Below, one piece after another: positions 44,182 through 55,792 of a DNA stretch of 64,000 bases. Origin of the DNA: Zanthoxylum bungeanum (taxonomy: Eukaryota > Streptophyta > Magnoliopsida > Sapindales > Rutaceae); contig SKCR01015012.1 in assembly GCA_019454045.1 (NCBI GenBank), positions 62,001 to 126,000 on the forward strand, in the 5' to 3' direction. Position numbers and translations under genes: made by a program. The notes below the pieces were generated by a model, which was not told the origin of the DNA, searched no databases, and saw only the letters and a program-made list of their open reading frames with translations. Positions within the stretch are counted from its first letter, which is position 1, and each line of letters opens with the position of its first letter.

Positions 44182-45053
44182 TGGGTCGAATTCAATGTGA
44201 GTGACAAAATTTAATGGGTGGGTTTGGTTTATAAAAGGATAAACTTTTTTTTTTTTTTTTTTTGGGTGGGGGTAATTGGGTTTGCGAAAAGAACACGTAG
44301 CTAAGCTAAAAAAGAGTTCAATTGCTGTGATCTTTGCTTGGGAGTTACGTTTAGGCAATGTGATAATATAAGAGAGCTGGAAAATTGTCAGTGAGTTGAT
44401 CACTGGACAGTGAGACACCACACTTTATATCATCACTAAAAGAGAAGTTGAAGTTGAATCCAAGGAAAATAAACAAATATATATGTGTGCTTAAATGATT
44501 ACACAAAGAGGCACCCAATTTGATTTGATTTGATTTTTTGTTTTGGGTTTCTAAGAAAAGAGAGGCCAAGCCAAGGGGTTAATGAAATTAAGAAGCTTGG
44601 AGAGGGTGCAAATTTATACAAGTGAAGAGCAAAAATTGGTCAGAGTGAAAGGGACTAAAGATCTCAAACCGGCAATAAAATTGATGGATTGTGTTAAAAA
44701 AGCATAAATTTTCAAATGGTGCTTTGTTTTTGAAATAATTAACAATAATTTTATTTATTTATTAATTCAATTAATTTAACTAAAAAGTCGGTGGAGTTAT
44801 TAGCTTACGGTTACATACACTTATGTCTTATGTGAGGTCGAAAAAATTATCACTATAGTGATTAGAGGTCTTAATTATGAGAGAGAGTTTAATTATAAGC
44901 TAAATGTGTTAAAGTACACTTTGGTAATTATATTTGTAGGCGCTAGATAGAATGATTTTCAAATAATAATTGTTAATCGACTACTACTTACAAAAATTAA
45001 ATTAGATTAATCGATTCATATCTATTTTAATTATAAGTTAGTTTTTAAACGAA

Positions 45054-45085
<32 letters not shown>

Positions 45086-45227
45086 GGATGTGGATAAAGT
45101 TTAAATTTATTTTTATCTGTTTATTATTCTTAAGATTCAAACCGAATGATAAATTAAATAAAGTTACTTGAAAAGCTATCGGCCACGCCCTTGGGCCTTG
45201 ATGTATATATTAGTTAATGAATTGCAA
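44182..45227. other. 5' UTR and promoter region of the CSLA gene
   Basis: There is no other gene. The in-frame upstream ATG at 44421 gives an atypical N-terminal extension across an A-rich run (the T run at about 44247 on the plus strand) and was rejected as the start. An (AAT)n run lies at about 45052-45085. Confidence 0.5.
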
Positions 45228-45239
45228 TTGATATGATAA

Positions 45240-45404
45240 CTCCTCAAGGGACGTGGTTTGATGATGTAGGGTTCGAGATATTATCTTAAGGTCATGAGTT
45301 CGAATCCAGGGAGCGCGTTTCTTGTAAGAACCTGAGACAATCAGAGATTTTACTTGCTCCGCTTAAGTCCGAAATTGGTGATTTGGCTTCAAAAAAAAAA
45401 ATAT
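45240..45404 (+). mobile_element. SINE (family A), 165 bp, TSD TTGATATGATAA
   Basis: A tRNA-like head has an A-box region (gtggtttgatgatgtagg) and a perfect B box (gagttcgaatccagg), and a poly-A tail follows at 45391-45401. The 12-bp duplication TTGATATGATAA is at 45228-45239 and 45405-45416. Related copies lie at 55014-59086 and 63504-63691. Confidence 0.88.
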
Positions 45405-45637
45405 TTGATATGATAAGTAACTAATTATGGACAATTTATTTATGGGGCTACTGTGAACATGTTCGTGTGGAAACAGTAGGAGAAGCACTAGACAAATAGG
45501 CAATAATTCAGCAATTATACATGATTTTAAAGGAACATAATTAGTTGACAATCACGTTAAGCAATTTTTTCATGAGCAAAGTGTGAGAAGCTAAATCAAT
45601 TATATATTTTATAATACCATAATTAAAGAATATATGC

Positions 45638-46523
45638 TGTTGATGGTGTTTTTTAGGCATTACGGTATTTACAGTATTTGAGCCAGCACGACAAGGACAC
45701 AGGGGTAATTTCCGTTCTCTGGTTGACTTCATGGTCAGACCGACCACTTCATGGTCAAACCGACCACTTCATGGTCAGACCGACCACTTCATGGTCAAAC
45801 CGACCACTTCATGGTCAGACCGACCACTTCATGATCATACCGACCACATTATGGTCAGACCGACCACATTATGGAAGGACCGACCACTTTGGTACAGATG
45901 ACTAAGCATTACAGAGGACGGCAAAGACACCCTCAGCATAGAAGGGTCGCCATGACCGACCTCATGCGTACCGACCAGGTAGCAAGGCGTGTTCAGGAAG
46001 AAAGAGCATCCTATCTTTTCGGATAATGAGACAAAATTATCCTACTATCACGGGAGAACTGGTGGAATTAGTATTTTGATAGGAAAAAAGGAGTAAAGGT
46101 GACTTGAAATTAGGAAACCTTGTTAGAAAGGAGATTGGCTCAACTAGGAAGCCTTGTAGAAAAAGGAGTCTAAATTCTGTTATTATAAATAGGGGGGCAG
46201 GGCATGTGTAAAAGGGCATCTAAAAATCATCACAAGAGTGAAGGATTCGAATTGTAAAGTTCCAATCTGTAAGAGCGAAAGAGAGGCCTGAGAAGTATAT
46301 TGGAGTAATAAAGAGCACCACCCTGTTCTTTCCCGTGGACGTAGGTCGGATCCCCAAAAATCCACCGAACCACGTTAAATCACCTTGTTTGATTGGCGTA
46401 TTTTCTTGTTTTCCGCTAAATTTGCTTTTGGTCCCCCATAACCAAACAAATTCACAGTTGAAGGAGGATTCCCTCGGAGGTGATATTCCCATATTACCCT
46501 GAGACCAAAATCCACCGTCAACA
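45638..46523 (+). repeat. 5' LTR of the 9.3-kb element
   Basis: 886 bp. The U3 holds a 20-bp minisatellite. R and U5 include 'tcttataatttttg'-free AT sequence with TATAAATAGGG near 46186, a likely TATA box. Confidence 0.9.
45739..45884 (+). promoter_or_regulatory. Array of eight ACCGAC (DRE/CRT core) motifs, 20-bp period, in U3
   Basis: ACCGAC starts at 45739, 45759, 45779, 45799, 45819, 45839, 45859 and 45879, exactly 20 bp apart, with two more at 45955 and 45970. Each unit also has the spaced palindrome GACCACTTCATGGTC. RCCGAC is the known core bound by DREB/CBF factors under cold or drought. The 20-bp spacing places sites on one helical face. The array lies upstream of the TATA-like TATAAATAGG (about 46183). 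Regulatory function is inferred. Confidence 0.55.
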
Positions 46524-46575
46524 GTTGGCGCCGTCTGTGGGGAACTCAACAAAAAGCAGCTCGCGTAGTAAGACA

Positions 46576-48133
46576 ATGGCGGAAGACGGAAGCCACCAAC
46601 CATCAGGGAGCTCGGCCGCAGATTGGATGGAGAGGATTGAGGAAAAACTTAGGAAAGAAAGGGAGGAAGCCGAACTCTGTTAAAAACCATAGTAGACCGG
46701 TTGGAAAGGATAGAAGGAGCACACAATGAAAAATTCGAAGCGGGGACTAGCCGACGAAGGAGCGACATAGCAGAAGGAAAAGAATTGTCGATATAAGTGA
46801 GGACGACAGACCCCGGAAGAAGGATCCTTACAGGGTAAGATCCGTAGTGGTTCAGGGAGATTCCCAGACCGAGGACACATGGGAGGAAGAGAGTGACAAA
46901 TCATCACCAGACCCCTCCTATGATAGCCTTCGCAACACCCGGCGAAAGGAGAAAGAATACGACGAAGAAGTACAAGAAGATACCAGCCACGAGAAGCACC
47001 ACCCCCGGAATAACAGAAAGGAAGGAGACCGCAGGAGACGGAGTAGCACCAAAGATAGCAACATGAAATCTTGGTTACGGGAGGAGCTGATCAAATGGGG
47101 AGTACATCCCAGTGCAAACAAAGGGGATGTCCAAGACGGCAAAGATGAATCTCCTCTCGCGGAAAAAATAAGGTCGGTAAGATTCCCAAAGCGATTCAGC
47201 ATGCCGACCATGGCACCCTACAAAGGCCACTCTGACCCGAAATCACACATCGAAAGCTTTGTCTTGTTGATGGAAGTCCAGGGAGTAGTAGGAGATGCCA
47301 TCTGCAAAGTGTTCCCCCTAACTTTAAGTGGACCCGCCATCCTATGGTACAGAAGCCTGGCTCCGGGGAGCATCAGAGACTTCACACAACTTAAGAAGTC
47401 GTTCATTCGACACTTCAAAGGGGCTTGCGTCCCCAAAAAGACGATTGGAGAATTAAGACTTATGAAGCAAGGAGACGATGAACCCCTGAAGATATTTATT
47501 GAAAGATACCATAATATGGTACTCGAAGTCGGAGGGTATGAATCCCCCGAGGCCCTGGAAAGCTTGAAGGGAGCCTTGAAAGTCAGAAGGCTATGGACCC
47601 ATCTAAGGATCCAAGACACCCCGGACTACGCCACCGCTCTGGAGGTAGCCCGAAAATTCGTTTCATTGGAGAACGAAGAGAAAGTATCCTGAAAAGGGAA
47701 CACTATCAGAGAAAGAACCGCAAGGGAGGGTGCTCCCCGCCGAACAGAAAGAGAATCCAGAAGACCACTCCCGAAGTACAAAGAATTCAAGCCACTGCAC
47801 CGGGACAATCAAGAGAGAAGGGCGCCAACCCAAGTAAACCATGTGGTCGGGGAAGATGCATACATTCCCCTAAGGAAACCACTGGGACAAATTGTCATGG
47901 AGATCCAGGGGAAAGGCCTCTTAGTAGAACCCGACCAACGAAGGTTTCCCCCGGACAAGAGGAACCAAAAGGCTTATTGCGTACACCACAACTCCAGAGG
48001 ACATGCAACGGACGGATGTAAAGATCTACGAGAGCAGATGGAAGACCTAGCACGAAACGGATATCTGAACAAATACATTGACCACGAAGTTATGACGACC
48101 AGACAAAGAGCATGTGGCCGCCAAATCAACTGA
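46576..48133 (+). pseudogene. Gypsy-type gag with frameshifts and one in-frame stop
   Basis: The frame opens at MAEDGSHQPSG just after the primer-binding site. It shifts near 46680 and 46797, then stays open from about 46800 to 47692. That stretch includes the gag domain (FSMPTMAPYKGHSDPKSHI, TLSGPAILWYRSLAPGSI, FKGACVPKKTIGELRLMKQG). A TGA at 47690-47692 is followed in the same frame by a zinc-knuckle-like tail (YCVHHNSRGHATDGCKDLR) ending at 48133. The gag is therefore probably inactive although the LTRs are nearly identical, so the source copy was probably already defective or the protein is supplied in trans. Confidence 0.8.
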
Positions 48134-48299
48134 GAAAAGGGCAGTTTGTCCCCGAAACATGAATAAAAAACTTTCTCTTTTCAAAAAAGGTTCTCGTCCA
48201 CTTTCGTAAAACATAAATAGAAAGACTTACTCAAAAAAACCGGGGACAAACTTAGCGCCTAATACAAAAAGAAACGACCAAAGCACTAAGACTCGATCG

Positions 48300-50670
48300 G
48301 CTCGGGGCTGGACTTTGTTCCGCCGAGGCCATTCAGTTATTCAGCTCGGGGTCGGGTTATATCCCACCGAGTCAGCCCTTCGGACTGGGGACGTAACATT
48401 CCCCCAGGTCCAAGTGCCTTCTTCAGCTCGGGGTCGGGTACATCCCACCGAGTCAGCCCTTCGGACTGGGGACGTAACATTCCCCCAGGTCCAAGTGCCT
48501 TTTTCGGCTCGGGGTCGGGTTACGTCCCACCGAGTCACGCTCATTGGTCTGGGGACGAGACATTCCCTCAGAACAAAGTATCTCTCTTGGCTCGGGGTCC
48601 TCAGGGACATACTCGATACATAGGATCTGTGAGAAGCATAGCACGGGGAGGGATGATACCCCCGTGGCGATTGCTTACTCCAGTATTACCGAACATAAGG
48701 AGGAATATGCCCTTAATGTGTCGAACACTCTTTGATCCTCACTTACCCGATGTAATGGATCCGTGGGAAAGCATAGCACGGGGGATAATGATGCCCCCGT
48801 GACGATTGCTAGCTCCAGTGATGCCGGACCTAAGGAGGAATATGCCCTTAGTATCCCGGACACTCTTTGATCCATTCATCATCCGGATCCGCGAGAGACG
48901 CAGCACGGGGATGCGTTGTGCCCCTGTAGCGTGTGCCTACTCCAGCGTGGTAAGGAGGAGCCCTCATACAATACACAGGCTCCCCAGTGAACCGACGTGT
49001 AGAGGATGTGCCCTTACCAATCAAACGCTCTTCTGATCCGGATCCTGGTTCGCCGGGACACTGAATTGAAAGATTCAGAATTGTGTTTTGGAGGCCTCGG
49101 GCAGGACGCTGTTTTGAGGCATCCGTGCTGTTGTTTACATTTGTAAAAGGTTTTCTTTTGGGACAAGTGCCGAGTCACCCCCACCTTTTTGGTCTTATTT
49201 TTCAAAGTTTTGATTTTGTTTTTCGCCGGTCTGGCAAGGGGACGCCCGTGTCAGATTCGGTAGGGTTTCATAAGGTTGATTCAATTCCCTTCTGAGCAAG
49301 TCCCAAAGATTACCTGGCTCGGGGCTGGATTCGTTCCGCCAAAGCCACTTGGATTATTCGGCTCGGGGCTGGATTCATTCCGCCGAGGCCACTTGTTTAT
49401 TCGGCTCGGGGCTGGATTCGTTCCGCCGAGGTCACTTGGTTTCTCTCAGCTCGGGGTCGGGTTACGTCCCACCGAGTCAGTCCTTTTGGTCTGGGGACGT
49501 AACATCCCCCCAGGGCCAAGTGTTCATCTCAGCTCGGGGTCGGGTCGTGTCCCACCGAGTCCGTCCTTTTGGTCTGGGGACGTAACATCCCCCCAGGGCC
49601 AAGTGTTCATCTCAGCTCGGGGTCGGGTCGTGTCCCACCGAGTCCGTCCTTTTGGTCTGGGGACGTAACATTCCCCCAGGACCAAATGTTCATCTCAGCT
49701 CGGGGTCGGATCGTGTCCCACCGAGTCAGTCCTTTTGGTCTGGGGACGTAACATCCCCCCAGGGCCAAGTGTTCATCTCAGCTCGGGGTCGGGTCGTGTC
49801 CCACCGAGTCCGTCCTTTTGGTCTGGGGACGTAACATCCCCCCAGGGCCAAGTGTTCATCTCAGCTCGGGGTCGGGTCGTGTCCCACCGAGTCCGTCCTT
49901 TTGGTCTGGGGACGTAACATCCCCCCAGGGCCAAGTGTTCATCTCAGCTCGGGGTCGGGTCGTGTCCCACCGAGTCCGTCCTTTTGGTCTGGGGACGTAA
50001 CATCCCCCCAGGGCCAAGTGTTCATCTCAGCTCGGGGTCGGGTCGTGTCCACCGAGTCCGTCCTTTTGGTCTGGGGACGTAACATCCCCCCAGGGCCAAG
50101 TGTTCATCTCAGCTCGGGGTCGGGTCGTGTCCCACCGAGTCCGTCCTTTTGGACTGGGGACGTAACATTCCCCCAGGGCCAAAGTGATTGAAACAGCTCG
50201 GGGTCGGGCGATGTCCCACCAAGTCTGTCCTCGGACTGGGGACGTAACATTCCCCCAGGGCCAAGTGATTGAAACAGCTCGGGGTCGGGCGATGTCCCAC
50301 CGAGTCTGTCTTTGGACTGGGGACGTAACATTCCCCCAGGGCCAAGTGATTAAAACAGCTCGGGGTCGGGCGATGTCCCACCGAGTCTATCTTTGGACTG
50401 GGGACGTAACATTCCCCCAGTGCCAAGTGATTGACACAGCTCGGGGTCGGGCAATGACCCACCGAGTCTGCCTTTGGACTGGGGACATAACATTCCCCCA
50501 GGATCACCCTTCTCAGCTCGGGGTCAGGATACGAATCAAACACTCTGACCTGGGGAGGTAACATTCCCCCAGAACTCCAATCAATCGTTCAGCTCAGAGA
50601 CAAGTTTCGCCCCACCGAAGCAGCTCTGCGAACCGGGGACATAACATTCCCCCAGGTTCAAATGCCTTAC
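48300..50670. repeat. Minisatellite of the 9.3-kb element, 83-bp main unit
   Basis: Between about 49440 and 50160 eight or nine near-identical 83-bp units repeat 'cagctcggggtcgggtc', 'cccaccgagtc' and 'ggggacgtaacatcccccc'. One is 82 bp (a base lost near 50050). Diverged 77-83 bp variants flank them at 48340-48560 and 50180-50660. CTCGG...CCGAG lets each unit form a hairpin. Because 83 is not a multiple of 3, the frames rotate and the roughly 60-aa frames seen here are artefacts. A different set of about 120-150-bp repeats (gcacggggatga...) occupies 48600-49020. Confidence 0.9.
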
Positions 50671-50880
50671 TCTTCCCGGGGTCAATCCAGACCCCTCTAA
50701 CTCATGCTAACCCCTGATGGGCTTTAAAAATTGCAAAGATGACAAGGAGCATAAAAGGAGAAGAAAAAGAAGGAAAGGATAGATAGATATAAATGCTTGA
50801 ATGTATACGAATACAAGATTGTAATGTTATTACAAAAAATTTTTCAAGTGTACATAGGGCCCCGGTAGGGTTACCCTTTC

Positions 50881-53409
50881 TCATTCGTCCCGCGCGGGGG
50901 CAAGGTTTTCTTCCTCAGCTGGTCCAAAAGGCGGAAGGGGCGGCTCGGCATCAGGAGGAGGAGCTGCGACCTCGGCATCAGGAGGAGGAGCTGCGACCTC
51001 GGCATCAGGAGGAGGGATCTCAAGGCAGTCCTCGTCCGCGGCAGGAACCTCCGATCCTTCTTCAGGAGGAACCTCGGGAGCTGGAACGACCGAGATGGGG
51101 GCGGGATCCATCACCTCCTCAGGTGGAGGAGGGATCCACTTTCGAAACTCGTCCTCGGAAATGTCCCCCTTGCAGTAACTGATGGCCGCGTAGATAGGGT
51201 CCATATTCAGGCTCGGCAACACCATCGGTATCATCTCGGCACAATCACCAACTCCCTCGAGACGGATGGCCTCCTTCTCAGCCTCAAGATCAGCTTCTCT
51301 CTTTTCCAGCTCGATCTCTCTCTCCTCAAGATCGATCTCCCTCTCCTCGAGCTCAGTTTTCTTCCTCTCAAGACTGTCCCGGGCCCGAGCAACCTCCTCA
51401 TCTTTGCTCTTCAATTTGGCCTCAACCTTGGCCACCTTCCCCCTCAAGACCCCAATTTCGGATTGGGCAGCCTTCAGGTCCTCCCGGATACTATCAGCAA
51501 GTTTCCTTTCTACCACGGCAGCTGCTTTAAGAGCCTTGTTCGTTTTGAAATTCTCAACAGCGGCCGCCTCGTGATTCTTGATCTCCTCTTCCCGATCAGC
51601 CAATTTTGCCTCCACCTCGGAGAGACGATTTTGGAGCCTCTGGGCCAGACCGCCCTCGGACAGCAGGGTCAGAAGAAGACCCTTGTTCTTGGCCATAAGG
51701 TAGTTGGCCTGCACACAAAAAGGAAGGAAGAAGTTAAAACAAGAAAGAAAGAACCAGAATCCAAAAAACCGAGAAGAAGAGTAAAAATACCTTGGCCATC
51801 TGAGAACTCATCTCAGCCACAACGCCTTCAGGAGATACGTCCTCGTACCTCGAGACCTCCTCCGGGGGAACCACCTCGGCCAGTTCATTAAAAGCCGGCA
51901 ATAGGTGAGAAGTAGCCTCCCGAACGCCCTCTCCCAAGTCATCCATCCCGAGAACCACAGGGCCTTTCCGTTTCTTGGAGGAACTATCAGAGGACTTCTT
52001 CCCCCTGCGAATGTCTTTCTTCTTGACCAAAGCAGCTCCTTCAACCTCTCCCTCCTGGGCCAACCCGGCCTCCTCAGCCCCGAACTGACGCCTCCTCTTC
52101 CTAGGAGGCTTCGGTGGACTGGCCAGATGAGCGGATCCTGATGATTGTCCACCAGAAGGCGAGGGTAGTCCCCGAGCACTCGTTTGGATTTGTCCAGGAG
52201 ATATGTTCTCAGCAGGATCAACCCGAGCCCGAGAAGCTTCAGCATCAGAATGACCGGCCTTCTTCACAGTACCGGCCAACTTCTCAAGAAATTTCGGCCT
52301 CTTCGACATGCCTACAAAAGAGGGGGGGCAAAGAAAATAAGTCAAAAACAGAGCATATGAACAGAAGAACAACAAGAAAGAAAGACATCAAAATAAACAA
52401 ACAAGGAAGACAAAGCATCCAGCAGACCTCCACAAATCCGACCCGAGGCCTCCGGAGGGGCAACCCGAACAAGGCCCGAATCAACAAAGGCCCCATCATT
52501 AACCAACTCCTTCCAATGAGCAGCATACCGACGAGCCCAATGCACCCGCCTCCGGACTTGACGAGAGACCTTGGGAGCATCTCGCCAACAAGCTGGGAGG
52601 AACCAGAGAAGTTAGAAAACCTAAAAGAAACTAGAGAACGGGAACAAAGAAAGAAATGAAAGGGTGTCAGACTCCTAACCTCCAGCCCGGAAGATGTCTG
52701 GAACCGAGACATCCTCCTCAAACGATCTCAGAACCCGACCCCAATCCCCGGTTGCCCAGAACCAAAAGTCCTTAAAATTCTTGTTAGAGTCAGGAAGTTT
52801 CTGGACGAGGTTGGACGAGCTGTCATAGGCAGAGAGGTAATACCAACCATAGTGAGTCTTTGGGTTGGATTTCAAACGATATAGCCTCTTCACTTCTTCC
52901 AAGCAAGGGATACCCAAACCTGCCCGATGCCAAACCACGTATATACCAGCCACAATCCTCCAACTGTTCAAACTTAATTGGCAAGGGGCAATCTCCATCT
53001 CAGCAAGCATCCAAGCAAAATAACGCTGCATCGGCAGACGTAGCCCACACTCGAAGAAAATAGGAAGAAGTGCCACCGAGCCCTCGTCGGGCTGACTGGC
53101 ACGATCCATTGGGCCAGGGACTTCAAGAGCAATGTCTATTGGGATGCTGTATCGCTGCCGCAATAGCGCCAGGTCATCCTCGGTTATCTTAGAGGGACGG
53201 TTCATATCCAGAGCCGACGACCCGAGTTCTCCAGGCTCCGGGTCCTTACGAGGAACCCTCTGATGATAGGAGTCATTTTCAACCTCAGAAGGGGTGGGAG
53301 TGGTGTCAAGATCTTCTACACTGGGCGCCCCTGAGCCCGAGGAAAGCTCTTCCGCAGGGGGAGTTGAGATTATGACAGGCCTCTCAGATGAAGAATTACT
53401 ATCAGACAT
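50881..53409 (-). CDS. Antisense four-exon gene in an LTR element, 'putative gypsy-type transposon' domain plus coiled coil, 747 aa
   Basis: Exons 53409-52680, 52592-52428, 52311-51791 and 51708-50881 (2,244 nt) have GT-AG borders and unbroken phase. Residues about 75-300 (LALLRQRYSIPIDIALEVPG, FFECGLRLPMQRYFAWML, GIYVVWHRAGLGIP, HYGWYYLSAYD, DFWFWATGDWG, then HWARRYAAHWKELV) match the plant 'putative plant transposon protein' family found antisense in Tat-type gypsy elements. Exon 3 has basic, NLS-like stretches (PPKPPRKRRRQ, KKKDIRRGKK). Exon 4 has a long Glu/Lys coiled coil (about residues 485-640) and a proline-rich tail with three PPPDAE repeats. Its molecular role is unknown. It is the only fully open gene in the element and is probably transcribed from a promoter near 53600-54060, next to the 3' LTR. 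Confidence 0.75.
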
Positions 53410-54065
53410 CCCTGACACCCAGAAAAACAGAGAAGGAGGGAGAATCAGTCTACGAGAAGCTACCCACGGTACCCGTGCTAAACTAAACATGAAGTCCCTA
53501 AAGAAGTGCCCTACAAGCAAGACCCAACAAAACTACAAGTCTCTACCTAAGTAAAACAAGCAAGCGAAACACAACGAAAGAAGAAAGATCACTCAGAAGA
53601 CTTACTTGTTCTCCTCAGAAGCAAGAAGCTATTCGCTGTAGAGATGCTCGTTCCTTAGATGCTCGGCGATGAAAGCGAAAAGACAACAGTGGGGTTCCGG
53701 GAAAACGGAGTTAAAAGGGTCGTAAGGAAAATTGCAGAAGAGAAGGAGAAATTGCCGAAAAAATGGAACAGTGAAACCCTCGGTCTCTTATAATCGCCCT
53801 GGGGCGTATATCGCCGTCGGTTTTAGCGGGAACCCGGCGGATGTTCGACAAGTGTCGAAAGTTAGAAGAAACCCTAAAGTTGATTTGATGGGCATTTAAG
53901 AAGACGTGACGGTTGTGCTTCTCGAGGAAAGACGAATGGAGCGGCAAAGAAGATTCCTTTTTTGTATTCTGGGACGACTACTTACAGGGACAATCAGCAC
54001 ACCCTCTTCATATAGTTCCCGGCACCAACTCACATACTCGTTGGAACCGAGAACTAGGGGACAGA

Positions 54066-54952
54066 TGTTGATGGTGTTTTTTAGGCATTACGGTATTTAC
54101 AGTATTTGAGCCAGCACGACAAGGACACATGGGTAATTTCCGTTCTCTGGTTGACTTCATGGTCAGACCGACCACTTCATGGTCAAACCGACCACTTCAT
54201 GGTCAGACCGACCACTTCATGGTCAAACCGACCACTTCATGGTCAGACCGACCACTTCATGATCATACCGACCACATTATGGTCAGACCGACCACATTAT
54301 GGAAGGACCGACCACTTTGGTACAGATGACTAAGCATTACAGAGGACGGCAAAGACACCCTCAGCATAGAAGGGTCGCCATGACCGACCTCATGCGTACC
54401 GACCAGGTAGCAAGGCGTGTTCAGGAAGAAAGAGCATCCTATCTTTTCGGATAATGAGACAAAATTATCCTACTATCACGGGAGAACTGGTGGAATTAGT
54501 ATTTTGATAGGAAAAAAGGAGTAAAGGTGACTTGAAATTAGGAAACCTTGTTAGAAAAGGAGATTGGCTCAACTAGGAAGCCTTGTAGAAAAAGGAGTCT
54601 AAATTCTGTTATTATAAATAGGGGGGCAGGGCATGTGTAAAAGGGCATCTAAAAATCATCACAAGAGTGAAGGATTCGAATTGTAAAGTTCCAATCTGTA
54701 AGAGCGAAAGAGAGGCCTGAGAAGTATATTGGAGTAATAAAGAGCACCACCCTGTTCTTTCCCGTGGACGTAGGTCGGATCCCCAAAAATCCACCGAACC
54801 ACGTTAAATCACCTTGTTTGATTGGCGTATTTTCTTGTTTTCCGCTAAATTTGCTTTTGGTCCCCCATAACCAAACAAATTCACAGTTGAAGGAGGATTC
54901 CCTCGGAGGTGATATTCCCATATTACCCTGAGACCAAAATCCACCGTCAACA
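54066..54952 (+). repeat. 3' LTR of the 9.3-kb element, with the same ACCGAC array
   Basis: 887 bp. The ACCGAC array is repeated from 54167 at the same offset as in the 5' LTR. The U3 is adjacent to the presumed promoter of the antisense gene. Confidence 0.9.
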
Positions 54953-55792
54953 TATGCCTTTTGATTTTAATGAACAAAGTTACCAATATACTCATCATAT
55001 ATATTAGAAAGCCGTCTCCAAGGGATGTGACTTGGTGATATAGGACTCAAGATCTCATATTGAGGTCTTGAGTTCGAATTCAGGGAGTCCGTTTTCTATA
55101 ATAGTCTGGGACAGCCGGAGGTTTTACCTTAGGGTGTTACCGTTGGTTCCAACGGTTCCAACCGGAACCTTACAGACTAGTAGCTGTTGGGCTGCCCCAA
55201 TTTTCAAAAAAAAAATATATTTTTTAATTTTCCAAAATTACCCCTAATAACAGTAATAAAACGGTTAATTTTAGGGGCAGTTTATGTATCACAAAAATAT
55301 TCTAAAAATGTATAAATATGGGTGCTTTTTCATTATTTCAACACACCAATTTATCAATTCTCAATCTCAATTCTCTCAATTCTCTTATTTTCAATTCTCT
55401 CATTTACAAATTAGAAATTACAATTTATCATTCTCAATTCTCTAGACGTTGCTGATGAAGGTTTGAGAGCAGTATGCAACCATTGTGGTGTTTCTTATAA
55501 ATTTTTTGATGGATACGGCAATATGATCAAGCACCTGGAAAGACATCATGTGGTTGAGCTTGGACTTGATACGACGAAAACTCAAATGGCCAGGTACGCA
55601 TAATCTAGTAGAGGTACGAGTGCTTTAAATTTATTTAAACATTATGATGCTAAAAATAGAGAAGAATTTGCTAAATTAACTTGCATGACACATCTTTCTT
55701 TAAGTTTTGGTGAAAAATTTACTTTTACGAATTACATTCAAAATGCTTTAAATCTTGCTGCATGTAGAATGATTAGAAATACAACAAAATGT

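Larger units (their letters stand above)
45638..54952 (+). mobile_element. Young non-autonomous LTR retrotransposon with an antisense gene, 9.3 kb, TSD TATGC
   Basis: LTRs at 45638-46523 (886 bp) and 54066-54952 (887 bp) run TGTTGATGG...CCGTCAACA and differ by one substitution and one single-base indel by eye. TATGC (45633-45637 and 54953-54957) flanks the element. The primer-binding site begins TTGGCGCCGTCTGTGGGG at 46525, and a purine tract (actaggggacaga) precedes the 3' LTR. Contents in order: a broken gag (sense), a 2.3-kb minisatellite, then an intact four-exon gene on the opposite strand. No protease, reverse transcriptase, RNase H or integrase was found. The architecture resembles Tat-lineage gypsy elements (Ogre, Retand, Grande), which carry an antisense ORF, but with pol missing. 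Confidence 0.92.

Noticed and set aside
44182..44421. Upstream in-frame ATG of the CSLA gene
   Set aside because: The extension crosses a homopolymer run and is absent from family N termini; the inner ATG gives the standard 533 aa.
45727..45893. CRISPR-like array of 20-bp repeats
   Set aside because: The repeats are contiguous without unique spacers, lie in an LTR, and the genome is a plant's.
49276..50561. Series of overlapping frames of about 60-150 codons on both strands
   Set aside because: They repeat every 83 bp in rotating frames; the DNA is a minisatellite and the peptides have no codon continuity.
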